Assembly: GCF_036178845.1 (NCBI RefSeq)
Contig: NZ_CP108070.1
Span: 6,510,001 to 6,574,000 of the forward strand
Source: Streptomyces sp. NBC_00271
GTDB lineage: Bacteria; Actinomycetota; Actinomycetes; Streptomycetales; Streptomycetaceae
Reading direction: 5' to 3'
DNA: 64,000 nt
The notes under the pieces were generated by a model. The model saw only the letters and a program-made list of their open reading frames with translations, was not told where the DNA came from and ran no database searches. Positions 1 to 8,072 of the stretch are shown one piece after another. Positions within the stretch are counted from its first letter, which is position 1, and every line of letters begins with the position of its first letter. The position numbers were made by a program, and so were the translations under genes.

Positions 1-706
1 ACAGCACGGCAAGGAACGTGCCATAGACGGTGGCGTGGATCGCCTCACGGGCGCCGGTGATGCGCTGCTCCGCCATGGCGATGCCACGGTTCAGGAAGGC
101 GGGCGTGCGATGCCGGCACACTCCGCCGTGGCCTCCCAGAGGCGCTGAGATGGCCTGTGGCGTCCTGCGGGCCGGGGACGGTTCCATTACTGCCAGGGCG
201 CGCGCAGAGTCCGGGAGAGCGGCCATGGTGCCGGCGCCGGGCCCGAGCCAACGGGCGTAGGACATCAGCGACTTGACGTCCACGCCGGGCCGGACCGCGT
301 TGGCGGACTGCATGACGCCCCGGTAGATCCAGTGCTCACCTCGGGTCGTCGGCACGGTACGGGTCGCGGGCAGCGTCTCGCGAGCCCACGCGACCGCCGC
401 CGCGTTGTCGAGGTCGACCACGGTCAGCCCGGCGCCCCCAGGGTGGTAGGCGACCGCCGCCGCCTGTTGCCATGCTGCCTCCCACTGGGGGGAGTTGAGG
501 ACGTGCGGGTCGGTGGTGGCGGCGGCCCATGCGTGACAGGGAGCGGGGCAGTGGCAGGGGCCCGGGGTCTTCATGTTCGGCCGGCCGCCGCACGCGTTCT
601 TCGCGCAGGTGCGGCAGTTGCCGAACGGCCCCTTTCCCGCCCGCAGCGGCAGCACCGGCACGCTGGCCGCCGCGAGTTCGAGCGCTGTGTGCAGAAGGGC
701 GGTCAC
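1..706 (-). CDS. Bifunctional DNA primase/polymerase, N-terminal part (partial at window edge)
   Basis: An uninterrupted minus-strand frame starts at a GTG (706-704) that overlaps the stop of the methyltransferase by 4 bp and runs off the left edge. It encodes at least 235 residues. A Cys-rich N-terminal stretch (residues about 31-58, with CRTCAKNAC and CHCPAPCHAW) leads to the acidic strand VVDLDN, then TTRGEHWIYR and PGVDVKS. This is the arrangement I know from prim-pol domains in actinomycete integrative elements, where the protein supports replication of the excised circle. The C-terminal helicase part, if present, is outside the window. The frame is clean and the motif order fits; the exact family boundary is inference. 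Confidence 0.8.
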   Translation of the reverse strand, partial: MTALLHTALELAAASVPVLPLRAGKGPFGNCRTCAKNACGGRPNMKTPGPCHCPAPCHAWAAATTDPHVLNSPQWEAAWQQAAAVAYHPGGAGLTVVDLDNAAAVAWARETLPATRTVPTTRGEHWIYRGVMQSANAVRPGVDVKSLMSYARWLGPGAGTMAALPDSARALAVMEPSPARRTPQAISAPLGGHGGVCRHRTPAFLNRGIAMAEQRITGAREAIHATVYGTFLAVL

Positions 707-1443
707 GCAGCGACCTCCAACACGGTGGTGAGGGTGGCGAGGAAGGTGCGGCCGATCCATTCTGTGTACGCGGGCGGGAGGGCTTCACGCAGACGGAAGT
801 GGTCGGTGGACCAGTCGATGCCCTTGGCCTCCCGGATCTCCGCTGTGGTGGCCTTGCCGCCGCCCTTGCCGTATGCGGCGACGTAGGGACCCTCGCGGTA
901 GACGCCGTGGCGCCAACCGCGCACGTAGCCACGGTGCTCGGGGTGCGCCGGCTGCGGGGTCGTCCACCCGCCCAACTCGAAGTAGCGGTGCATCAACACG
1001 CCGAGGCCGAACTGTTCCCCGCACAGGCGGATGTCCTTGCGAACCTCGGAGCCGGCCACGTTCTCCATGACGTACGGGCGGCCGGTCGCTTCCAGAGCGG
1101 TGCGGACGGGGCGGATGAGCCGGGGGTAGGTGCGGCCGATCGCGGCGTTGCGTGCGGCGTTGGTGCCCTTCGTGGGGGCGCCTTCTCCCTGGCAGGGCGG
1201 AGACACGTGGATGAAGTCGAACTCGTGGCCGTGGGCGCGGATGAAGTCGACGATGTCGCCCTGGTGGAAGGTGTCCCCGCAGTAGTCGGGTTGGGCTTCC
1301 TTGTCGACGCCGGTGATGTGGCAGTTCGGGCCGAACGCGCGCTTGAGTCCCTTGGTGGCGCCGCCGATGCAGCAGCAGCCGTCCAGAACCCGGACGGGCG
1401 CGAGCGTGGCGGGCACTCGCCGAATGTCAGTGGCTTGGGTCAT
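703..1443 (-). CDS. DNA C5-cytosine methyltransferase (element-borne)
   Basis: This 246-residue protein carries the C5-cytosine methyltransferase signatures: SAM-binding motif I (VRVLDGCCCIGGATKGL, about residue 17), the catalytic PCQ motif (HVSPPCQGEG, about residue 80) and the ENV motif (YVMENVAGS). Its small size suggests a reduced target-recognition region, as in phage and AICE methylases. Translation probably starts at ATG 1443, preceded by GGAGG. It overlaps the primase start by 4 bp and lies 90 bp after the upstream membrane-protein gene, so it belongs to the replication/transfer operon. No restriction enzyme is adjacent, so it is more likely an orphan anti-restriction methylase than half of a restriction-modification pair. 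The target sequence cannot be read from the protein. Confidence 0.88.
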   Translation of the reverse strand: MTQATDIRRVPATLAPVRVLDGCCCIGGATKGLKRAFGPNCHITGVDKEAQPDYCGDTFHQGDIVDFIRAHGHEFDFIHVSPPCQGEGAPTKGTNAARNAAIGRTYPRLIRPVRTALEATGRPYVMENVAGSEVRKDIRLCGEQFGLGVLMHRYFELGGWTTPQPAHPEHRGYVRGWRHGVYREGPYVAAYGKGGGKATTAEIREAKGIDWSTDHFRLREALPPAYTEWIGRTFLATLTTVLEVAA

Positions 1444-1533
1444 GCTGGGTGACCTCCAACAGGTCTGTTGATGGCTGGTTGGGCAAGGGCGACCCCGGAT
1501 TCATTGGCGTGAGTTGGGGGGTCGCCCTTGGCG

Positions 1534-2010
1534 TCACTGCTGGTTGTTCGTCTTGGCCCACACGCCGGTGGTCCGGCTGTGGACGTTGCGCCGGTCCTGG
1601 TAGACGGGGCCCTCGTAGTGGTGGTGGACGTCGGGGGCGGGCTTCGCGTGCTTGGCGAGCCGGGCGAGCGCGAGCACGAGGGCGGTGGGCGCGCCGAAGA
1701 CGAGGCCGCACACGATGGGGTCGGCGAACTGGGAGACGTACATGAGCACGGCCGCTGTGCCGCCGACCATGGTGGTGGCGGTGGCGCCGGCGAGCATGAG
1801 CACGCTCGCGTCGGTGGCTCCCTGGCCCATCGGGGGACGTCCGGGCTGTGCGACGGGCGGGGTGTCGCCGTGGGTGGGCACGGGGGTGTCGTCGCGGTAG
1901 GCGGTGGGCCGGTAGGCGTCGGCGATGATCCTGCGAGCCTCGCTCGCGGCTTGCTCGTCGGTCATCACGGCGTTCGGCTGGGTGGTGCCGGGGGTGGTGT
2001 CGGGGTACAT
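1534..2010 (-). CDS. Small integral membrane protein of the AICE transfer operon
   Basis: About 158 residues with start ATG 2010, placed after a GGAAGGGA ribosome site; an earlier in-frame ATG at 2058 is less likely. A polar Pro/Thr-rich N-terminus containing DEQAASEARRIIADAYRP is followed by two hydrophobic helices (about residues 66-105, separated by QFADP) and a basic, His-rich tail. Similar short membrane proteins sit between traB and the replication genes in other AICEs and are usually called Spd-like or left unnamed. Its function is not known. Membrane location and operon membership are supported; a role in intramycelial spread is inference. Confidence 0.6.
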   Translation of the reverse strand: MYPDTTPGTTQPNAVMTDEQAASEARRIIADAYRPTAYRDDTPVPTHGDTPPVAQPGRPPMGQGATDASVLMLAGATATTMVGGTAAVLMYVSQFADPIVCGLVFGAPTALVLALARLAKHAKPAPDVHHHYEGPVYQDRRNVHSRTTGVWAKTNNQQ

Positions 2011-2129
2011 GCGGGGTCCCTTCCGGGCACGGTTCGGGGAGGCGGGGCGCCCCTGCACGGGGCGGTTGTGAGGGGTTGGCCAGGGGGCCGCTCAGCCCCC
2101 TTTACCGGCCTTACCTTGCAGGTCAGAGG

Positions 2130-2171
2130 CCTCTACCTGCCCCTCTACCGGGGTAAGGAGTCCCCTCTACC
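2130..2171. repeat. Short direct repeats just 3' of traB (candidate clt/TraB recognition site)
   Basis: The 237-bp gap between traB and the next gene holds three exact copies of CCTCTACC (2130-2137, 2142-2149, 2164-2171). Related TTTACC or TTACC motifs lie at 2101, 2111 and 2247, and an inverted GGGTAAGG at 2152. In Streptomyces plasmids the transfer locus clt lies beside the 3' end of traB and consists of short repeats bound by the TraB winged helix. Position and repeat structure fit; binding is inference. Confidence 0.45.
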
Positions 2172-2247
2172 CGGCGGCGGTCACGGAAGAGCGCGCGCCG
2201 CCGGGTGAAGGGGTCTCTGGAGGGGGTTGGGGTAGGGCGGGGGGTCT

Positions 2248-4428
2248 TTACCTGCCGACGCTCAGCAGCACCTCGGCGGGCACGGCCGCTTCGATGTCGC
2301 GGCGCTGGTATCCGGCCCCGTTGGCGCCGCTGATCTTCACCTGCTTGCTGGTGCGCTTGACGCCCGCGCTCTCCAGCTCGGAGGCGAGTCGTTCGGCGTT
2401 GAAGTCGCCGTAGACGTCCTCGTCGAGGTTGACGAGACCGGCGAGCAGGTCGGTGGTGAACATGCGCGGCGAGTGCCGCATGACCTCCAGGGCATCCGAG
2501 ACGATCGCGGGCACGCTCAGGCCCGCCGCGTCGGCAGCGGCGGTCACGTCACCCGCAGCGTCTCCGGTGAGCTGTCCGGCCACTTCGCGCAGGGCGCGGC
2601 CCTTGCGGCACAGAGCGGCGAACCCGGGGCCGTCGAGGTAGTCGGCCCGCACGGTGACGTAGGAGGCGGGGCCGGTGACCAGGACACCCACACCCTTGTG
2701 GTCCTCGGACAGCACGGACGCGTCGGCGCCCTGGGCGGCCTTGCCCTTGCCGAGGACCATGTCGGAGCTGGTGCGGTCGACGACCTGCGTCGAGTAGCGG
2801 ATGGTGATGATCTCCCGCAGCTTCGCCGGCACCGACTCCGCGTCGGGACGCTGGGAGGCGAAGTTGGAGACGAACCCGGCAGCCGGGCCCCGGCGGGCGA
2901 CGCGGCACAGGTCGTTGATGACCTGCTCGCGGTCCTCGCGCTCCATCGCGGTGAAGAACTCCTGCAACTCGTCGATCGTCACGAAGATGACCGGCAGGTT
3001 GTACTTGACCATGATGTCCGGGGTCAGCTTGCCCTCCGGGCACACCGACGTCGGCAGGTCCCGCAGCAGCGCGAACCGCCGTTCCATCTCCGCCAGCAGC
3101 TCTTGCAGCATGGCCTTGAGTGCTTCGATCGCGTCGTCCTCGGCCCCCATGATCAGGCGGTGGGCGACTGCCTTGGCGGGCATCCAGTCGGCGCCGCCCT
3201 TGCCGTCGGCGATGTAGTGGCGCACGTAGGCGTCCAGCAGACCGGCCGCGGTCAGCAGCCGCTGCGAGAACGTCTTGCCCCGGCGGGGCAGGCCGCCGAA
3301 GAACATCGACTGCCACATGACCGGCACGTCGATGCGGTTGCCGCGCGCGTCCTGCCCGAACGGGACTGCGTCCCAGATGGAGAACTTCTCCGCCTTCTCC
3401 AGCGGCGACGGGTTGAGCGGGCCCAGGTAGGGGTCATCGTCGGCCACCCACATGGACACGCGGCCGGCGTTGCCGCCCTTGGCCGCGCGCACGCGGGACA
3501 TGATGACCTGGATCTCGTCGACCCCGAGTTCCTGCGCGATGACCTCCCGCTTGGCCAGCACGTCGGAGGCGGTCTTGCCGCCGCCGCGCGGCAGGTCGAA
3601 GATCACGGCCCAGCCACGGCCATCGCGGACCGGGCCCATCGTGCACGACACCTTCGGAAGGTCTTTTTCGTCCTTGCCGCTGCCGCTTTTGAGGAGGCCG
3701 GCGGCGCGCAGAGCGTCGTTGAGCTGCTGCGCGGACATGTCCACCTTCAGCGGCGGCGCCGCCTGGTCCAGGAGGCGGGTCTCCTTGCCGCGCCCGAGGT
3801 AGGCGAGCGGCGTGACCACGGCGGCGGCGCTCAGGACCTGGACGAGCGGGGGCGCGAGCGCGATGCCGAGCGCGGCGGTGGCGACCGCTGCGGCGGCGGC
3901 GCCGAAGCGCCAGCGGCGGGTCTGGGTGCGGGCGTAGTGCGCCATCTGCAGGCGGGCGGCAAGGTCGACGTCTTCGGGGCGGGCCTTGACCTGCGCGCGC
4001 AGTGCCTTCACGGCGGCGCTGTGGTCCTGCGCGGACAGCGTCGGCCATAGACCGGCCGCCGCCCTGAAGAACCCGCGTGCGGCCAGCAGTATGGTCTTGA
4101 GCAGGTATTTCGGGGTGCGGAAGCCGTGGTAGCGGGTGTGCCACCAGGTCAGACGTCCGAGTGCCTGGACGTTGGCGATGACGGAATCCCGCGAGCGGGC
4201 CCACGCGGGCAGCACGGGCGCGTCCGGGACGGTCAGCCAGTCGGCGAGCGGGTTGCCAGGCCGGTCAACCGCCTCACCCTCAGCGGCCGTGACCGGTACG
4301 GCGGCGGTGGCGCCGGCGGTGGCGGTGGGCTTGGCGAGGTCGACCACCAGGGCGGTGGTGCCGGTGCGGTGGTCGTCGAGGCGGTGGACGGTGCCCATCG
4401 GGGCGTTCTCGGTGGCGGGTTCGGACAT
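2248..4428 (-). CDS. traB: TraB/FtsK-SpoIIIE family DNA translocase for conjugal transfer
   Basis: About 726 residues. I place the start at ATG 4428 (MSEPATENAP) because the upstream extension looks untranslated. A basic N-terminal region is followed by two membrane segments (RWRFGAAAAAVATAALGIAL and PPLVQVLSAAAVVTPLAYL). The motor domain has a Walker A motif GGLPRRGKTFS and Walker B VIFVTIDELQEFF. The C-terminal roughly 100 residues are predicted winged-helix-like, ending in VLLSVGR. TraB proteins form hexameric pores that move double-stranded DNA between hyphae, unlike relaxase-based systems; no relaxase gene is seen here. It is the key gene identifying the element as an AICE. It sits 109 bp after the coiled-coil gene, and the candidate clt repeats follow its stop. 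Confidence 0.9.
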   Translation of the reverse strand: MSEPATENAPMGTVHRLDDHRTGTTALVVDLAKPTATAGATAAVPVTAAEGEAVDRPGNPLADWLTVPDAPVLPAWARSRDSVIANVQALGRLTWWHTRYHGFRTPKYLLKTILLAARGFFRAAAGLWPTLSAQDHSAAVKALRAQVKARPEDVDLAARLQMAHYARTQTRRWRFGAAAAAVATAALGIALAPPLVQVLSAAAVVTPLAYLGRGKETRLLDQAAPPLKVDMSAQQLNDALRAAGLLKSGSGKDEKDLPKVSCTMGPVRDGRGWAVIFDLPRGGGKTASDVLAKREVIAQELGVDEIQVIMSRVRAAKGGNAGRVSMWVADDDPYLGPLNPSPLEKAEKFSIWDAVPFGQDARGNRIDVPVMWQSMFFGGLPRRGKTFSQRLLTAAGLLDAYVRHYIADGKGGADWMPAKAVAHRLIMGAEDDAIEALKAMLQELLAEMERRFALLRDLPTSVCPEGKLTPDIMVKYNLPVIFVTIDELQEFFTAMEREDREQVINDLCRVARRGPAAGFVSNFASQRPDAESVPAKLREIITIRYSTQVVDRTSSDMVLGKGKAAQGADASVLSEDHKGVGVLVTGPASYVTVRADYLDGPGFAALCRKGRALREVAGQLTGDAAGDVTAAADAAGLSVPAIVSDALEVMRHSPRMFTTDLLAGLVNLDEDVYGDFNAERLASELESAGVKRTSKQVKISGANGAGYQRRDIEAAVPAEVLLSVGR

Positions 4429-4537
4429 GACGCAGGTACTCCTGACTGCCCCCGGACCAGCGGTCCGAGGGCACAGCAAAGGGGGGAGGTTCGGGGAGGT
4501 CAACGGGGGTGCCGGGCGCGATGGTTGGCGCCGGCGG

Positions 4538-4873
4538 TCACCACCAGGACGAGGACTTCTTGCCCGCCGCCACGTTCTTGGCCTTGGCCTTGGCGTCCTC
4601 ACGGACGAGCGTCTCCCGCACGGTCCGCAGCGCGCTCAGCTCGGTCTCGAGCCGACTCTCGATCTGCTCCGAGAGCCGGTCCAGCTTGCTCTCCGCACGG
4701 GAAGGACTGTTGCCCCGCACGACACTGCGGGAGCCGCCGGCCAGCGCGCCGAACACCTTGCGCTTCTCCGAGCCGGTCAGCGGCCACCACTCGCCCCGCT
4801 TGACCGCTTCCAGCTTGGCGGTGGCCATGACGATCTCGCGGTCCACACGGCGGATCTCTGCGTTGTTGCCCAT
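4538..4873 (-). CDS. Small coiled-coil protein of the AICE operon
   Basis: A 111-residue, highly charged protein of unknown function. Two heptad-like helical stretches (about residues 1-35 and 62-100) predict a coiled coil, and the C-terminus is Lys/Ser-rich, ending SSSWW. It starts at ATG 4873, a single base after the stop of the zinc-ribbon gene, and lies 109 bp upstream of traB. The tight packing supports a real gene with a role in transfer or maintenance, but nothing in the sequence assigns a function. Confidence 0.6.
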   Translation of the reverse strand: MGNNAEIRRVDREIVMATAKLEAVKRGEWWPLTGSEKRKVFGALAGGSRSVVRGNSPSRAESKLDRLSEQIESRLETELSALRTVRETLVREDAKAKAKNVAAGKKSSSWW

Positions 4874-4874
4874 G

Positions 4875-5261
4875 TCAGGCAGTTCCTTCCGGGTAGGCGC
4901 ACAGCACGCAGCAGCCGAGCGAACGCGGCATGCAGTAGCTGTAGGTGATTTGGCAGGTCGGGCAGGTGCGGCGGGCGAGCATCGCGAGCGCGAGCGCGCC
5001 CCACTTCCGTGAGGTCATCGGCCGTACCGGCAGGGCGAGGTCGATGCGGTACAGGTAGGCGACCCGGACCGTGCCGGAGCGGCGGTTGATGCGCATGACC
5101 TGCGCCGCGATCGGCTGACCGCCCGGACGCAGCCCCCGGGCCCGTAACTGTCGGCGGGTGGCCAACTGGTGGTCGTCGGGGGCGAACTTCCAGGGGTAGG
5201 TGGGGATGCCGTAGCGGGCGCCGGACGGGTCGAAGCACTTGCCGAACGCGGCGGACATCAC
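4875..5261 (-). CDS. AICE protein with RRQ..GLRPGGQ motif and C-terminal Cys cluster
   Basis: 128 residues. The central motif ATRRQLRARGLRPGGQPIAAQ followed by a short basic strand is one I know from conserved Streptomyces plasmid/AICE proteins usually named after the RRQRA motif. The C-terminus carries CPTC, a further Cys, then CCVLC, suggesting a zinc ribbon. It overlaps the DUF2637 gene by 4 bp (start ATG 5261) and ends one base before the next start. Expression is therefore coupled to the spd-like genes. Biochemical role unknown. Confidence 0.65.
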   Translation of the reverse strand: MMSAAFGKCFDPSGARYGIPTYPWKFAPDDHQLATRRQLRARGLRPGGQPIAAQVMRINRRSGTVRVAYLYRIDLALPVRPMTSRKWGALALAMLARRTCPTCQITYSYCMPRSLGCCVLCAYPEGTA

Positions 5262-6157
5262 GGCGCCCCGACAGCGGCGGCGCGCTCGGTAAGCAGCGTG
5301 TCGCGCAGCACGCGGGCGTTGGCCGGCGACGTGTGCACCTCGCGGCGGATGCCCTCAGCCGTCACCTTGCTGTCCGGCAGTCCGGTCATCGCGGTACGGG
5401 CCTCGTCGAGCAACTGCGCCGGCGTCCGCTTCGGTCGGGGCGATCGAGCCGCTTCAGGAACCCGACCGGTCGCCCCACGCGGACGCGGCGACGTGGCCGC
5501 CACCGTGCTCTTCGGAGTCGACCCGATCGGCTTGACCGGGGTCGGGGCGATAGCCGGAACGGGCTTGAGCGGGAGAGCCGACTTCAGGAAGCCGACCGCG
5601 ACCGGATCGGGCATCCGCACCGGGTTCGCCACGGCGGGCGCCGGGGTCGATTCCGGCAGGTCAGCCGTAGACCGATTCCTTACGGTCTCGGTAGATTCCT
5701 CCGCATTCATGACCGGGGGCGGGATCGGGGCGGGGCGGTGGTGCAGCACCTTCGCGACGAGATCGGAGCCGAAGTAGATCGACCCGACCGGAAGCGAGGT
5801 GGCCAGCAGTACGAGCGCCCAGTTCGCCGGGTCCCAGTCCGCGAGTCGTCCCCAGTCGACCGTCCGGCCGTGGAGCTCGGGAACGAGTCCGTGGACGTAG
5901 TTGAGGACCAGTGAGGCGAGCGTGTAGGTGCCCAGCACCCGCAGCGCGAACGTCCGGTCCCGTCCGGCCAGAACGAGGGTGGCGACCAGAGCGAGGGCCA
6001 TGAGGCCGTCGACCACGAACGGGTAGAGCGTCGCGGCGGTGTGGTCCGCGCCGATGGCGTTGGCGATGTCCCGCAACGCGTTCCACGAGACGCGGAATGC
6101 CATCGCGACGACTGCGACCAGCGCCGTTACCAGCAGGATCCTGCCCGCGCGGTTCAT
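5258..6157 (-). CDS. DUF2637 membrane protein (Spd-like)
   Basis: About 299 residues from ATG 6157, which overlaps the preceding stop (ATGA). The N-terminal half has four hydrophobic helices: ILLVTALVAVVAMAF, TLYPFVVDGLMALALVATLVL, a helix around LGTYTLASLVLNYVHGL, and ANWALVLLATSLPVGSIYFG. The NALRDIANAIG and PFVVDGLM pattern is typical of DUF2637. The C-terminal half is a Pro/Thr-rich linker followed by a basic helical segment (RPKRTPAQLLDEA to VHTSPANARVLRDTLL) resembling a small DNA-binding helix-turn-helix. DUF2637 proteins are frequent in Streptomyces mobile elements near traB and are candidates for spread of the element along hyphae. The DNA-binding reading of the tail is inference. 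Confidence 0.75.
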   Translation of the reverse strand: MNRAGRILLVTALVAVVAMAFRVSWNALRDIANAIGADHTAATLYPFVVDGLMALALVATLVLAGRDRTFALRVLGTYTLASLVLNYVHGLVPELHGRTVDWGRLADWDPANWALVLLATSLPVGSIYFGSDLVAKVLHHRPAPIPPPVMNAEESTETVRNRSTADLPESTPAPAVANPVRMPDPVAVGFLKSALPLKPVPAIAPTPVKPIGSTPKSTVAATSPRPRGATGRVPEAARSPRPKRTPAQLLDEARTAMTGLPDSKVTAEGIRREVHTSPANARVLRDTLLTERAAAVGAP

Positions 6158-6597
6158 GCCGCACCCCCGAGTGCGAGCAGAGCCGCGAGGATGAGCAGGG
6201 CGCCGCCCGCGCGGGTCAGGTGGACCGCCCGGCGCAGGTTGGTGAACTTGGCGACGGCGATCCGGGACAGTCCCGCGATGTCCGCGGCCTGGTCGTCGGC
6301 GAGGGTGGTGCGGATCTCCTCGGCCGTGAGCGTCGCCCACAGCGGGAACCCGCGGCCACCGCCCAGGTTCGGGCGGACCGCCCGCAGCAGCAGGTCAGCC
6401 GCAGCGACCAGCAGCCCCATCCCGAGCCCGCCGGCGATGCACGCGGGGACGGCGAGGGGGACGTCCTTGGCGACGGTCCACGTGCCGGCGAGGACGGCTC
6501 CGACGAACGCCAGTAACAGACCGGTCTTGGTGTCGGTCCGCGCGATTTCCGCCTTCACCTCCGCGTGCGCGGTGGCGAGCGTCTGAGGGGTGCTCAC
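6154..6597 (-). CDS. DUF5706/Pycsar-effector-like membrane protein
   Basis: 147 residues with 4-bp overlaps on both sides. An amphipathic N-terminal helix (EVKAEIARTDTKTGLLLAF) runs into two membrane helices (TGLLLAFVGAVLAG and AVPACIAGGLGMGLLVAAAD). A soluble middle region and a final membrane helix (AGGALLILAALLAL) follow. The helix-KTGLLL-TM pattern and the RIAVAKFTNLRRAVHL stretch before the last helix resemble the membrane effectors of Pycsar (cyclic nucleotide antiphage) systems, annotated DUF5706. No cyclase gene is adjacent. The protein sits inside a conjugation operon, so a role in transfer, entry exclusion or membrane integrity is at least as likely as defence. Confidence 0.6.
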   Translation of the reverse strand: MSTPQTLATAHAEVKAEIARTDTKTGLLLAFVGAVLAGTWTVAKDVPLAVPACIAGGLGMGLLVAAADLLLRAVRPNLGGGRGFPLWATLTAEEIRTTLADDQAADIAGLSRIAVAKFTNLRRAVHLTRAGGALLILAALLALGGAA

Positions 6598-6860
6598 GCG
6601 CCCACCCCCGGAACCAGCGGCGCGACCTGGTTGGCGAGCACCAGCCGCATGGCCAGCGCCACGCTGCGGGCCCGGCGGATGCGGCGGGTGTCCAGCTCGG
6701 TGGGGGTGCGGTCTAGGGCGATGATCTGTGCGTCCAACAGGTCGATGTCCGCCTCGATGGCGGGCATCTCAAGGTCGATCGCGTCCAGTTCTGCGGCCGT
6801 CGGCTCCATGAAGTCGGCGAACGCGGTAACAGCATCTTGAACAGTGACGATGGGGTTCAT
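6594..6860 (-). CDS. DUF6284-like small protein, first gene of the AICE transfer operon
   Basis: 88 residues beginning MNPIVTVQDAVTAFADF at ATG 6860. The acidic helical body (PTAAELDAIDLEMPAIEADI) and RRIRRARSVAL end match the short proteins I know as DUF6284, nearly always the first gene upstream of the spd/tra genes in Streptomyces AICEs. It overlaps the DUF5706-like gene by 4 bp. Function unknown. As promoter-proximal gene it is probably under direct control of the GntR repressor encoded divergently. Confidence 0.65.
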   Translation of the reverse strand: MNPIVTVQDAVTAFADFMEPTAAELDAIDLEMPAIEADIDLLDAQIIALDRTPTELDTRRIRRARSVALAMRLVLANQVAPLVPGVGA

Positions 6861-7277
6861 TGGGTCGTGTTCTCCCTTGTAGGTGGAACGGCCCGAACAG
6901 CGGCTCCCGGGTGGCACCCCGGGAGCCGCGCGCCGTTGTTGGGTTGATCTGCTCGGCCGAGCAGCCACGGCCCCCGGCGCCCCGTACCGAGGCGTCAAGG
7001 ACCGTGAGCACTCGGGCTCACTTCGACCCATCGACCGCCCGTGTGCAGGCGGCTGGATCGGCACTCTGTTGAGTTCTCAAGGAACGACCAGGTCAGGGCC
7101 CTCCTGCGAAGGTGAGCTATCCCGAACCGGCACGGCCTGGAAGCAGCCCGAAGAAGAGCCCTTTCGACACGCTGTCCTAGGACTGCGAGCGGCCTGAGAT
7201 GACAGTGGCACGCAGTCCTAGGACTGTCAATAGTCCTAGGACTGTGCTTCACTAGTTCGCGTCGAGAGGAGTTCTGC
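6861..7277. promoter_or_regulatory. Divergent promoter region with three AGTCCTAGGACT palindromes
   Basis: This 417-bp gap separates the minus-strand transfer operon from the plus-strand GntR gene. It holds three near-identical palindromes: GTCCTAGGAC at 7174-7183, CAGTCCTAGGACTG at 7213-7226 and AGTCCTAGGACT at 7232-7243, the last two centred 18 bp apart. The third lies about 35 bp from the GntR start, so a bound repressor would block its own promoter. Their placement is what is expected for KorSA-type GntR repressors of pSAM2-like elements. The part nearer 6860 shows no further clear motif. Confidence 0.75.
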
Positions 7278-8072
7278 GTGGCACCGAAGTGGCGCGACCT
7301 GGCGGACAGGCTCGCGGAGCAGATCAGGAACGGTGAGTATGCACCGGGCGCCCAGTTGCCCCAGATCAGAGAGTTGGTCGACGCGGGGGAAGGGTCTAAG
7401 GCCACCGTTCATCAGGCCTACAAGGCTTTGGAGGCTGAAGGCCTGGTGACGTCTACACGCGGTCACGGCACCGTGGTGCGTCCGCGCACTCCCCTCAAGC
7501 GGCTCGGCATCGCCCGTTACGACAAGGCGAAGTGGCGTGACGGGGACGAGGTTGCGTTCATCGCTGACCGCGTTGCCTCAGGCCGGGCGTATAAGCGCAA
7601 CGAGCAAACGCAGACCGTGGGCCGCGTGCAGGCGAACAGCCTTGTGGCGGAGGGACTAGGTGTCCCAGTCGGTTCTGAGGTGTACTCGCGCGCCCGCCTC
7701 GTGAAGGAGGGAACGCAGCCGACCCATACCCTGACCAGCTATTACAGACCGGAGCACGTTGAGGGAACACGCATCGTCGACCCCACTCCGGGCCCTGCCG
7801 GCCGTGGCGGCGGATACCGGGTCCTCTATGACGCCGGGTACGAGATCGACCACATGAGGGAGGCCTTGTTCGCCCGAGTCCCGACCGCGGACGAGGTGCA
7901 GCTCCTGCAACTCCCTGTCGGTGAACCCGTGGTCGAGCTTCACCGGACCACGTACACGGCAGATGGCACGGTGGTCGAGTTCGCGGTGGGTATCCACTCA
8001 GCTTCTCGCTTCGCGTGGGAGTACGACTTCAAGGTTCCGGACTCGGCACAAGACAGGAAGGGCCAGGAATGA
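7278..8072 (+). CDS. GntR-family (UTRA) repressor, KorSA-like
   Basis: 264 residues from GTG 7278, with GAGAGGAG upstream. Residues about 5-70 form a GntR winged helix (LADRLAEQIRNGEYAPGAQLP, then ATVHQAYKALEAEGLVTSTRGHGTVV). Residues about 95-245 form a UTRA effector domain ending EFAVGIHSASRFAWEYDF. In AICEs of the pSAM2 type such a protein (KorSA) represses the replication/transfer activator and its own gene. The three palindromes just upstream are its probable operators. Its stop overlaps the YdcF-like start (ATGA), so the two are translationally coupled. The ligand of the UTRA domain is unknown. Confidence 0.88.
   Translation: MAPKWRDLADRLAEQIRNGEYAPGAQLPQIRELVDAGEGSKATVHQAYKALEAEGLVTSTRGHGTVVRPRTPLKRLGIARYDKAKWRDGDEVAFIADRVASGRAYKRNEQTQTVGRVQANSLVAEGLGVPVGSEVYSRARLVKEGTQPTHTLTSYYRPEHVEGTRIVDPTPGPAGRGGGYRVLYDAGYEIDHMREALFARVPTADEVQLLQLPVGEPVVELHRTTYTADGTVVEFAVGIHSASRFAWEYDFKVPDSAQDRKGQE

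Noticed and set aside
336..932. Minus-strand frame of 198 residues over the primase/methyltransferase junction
   Set aside because: The overlapping primase frame (GTG 706) has clear motifs and a proper 4-bp overlap with the methyltransferase; the 198-residue frame is Arg/Pro-rich shadow.
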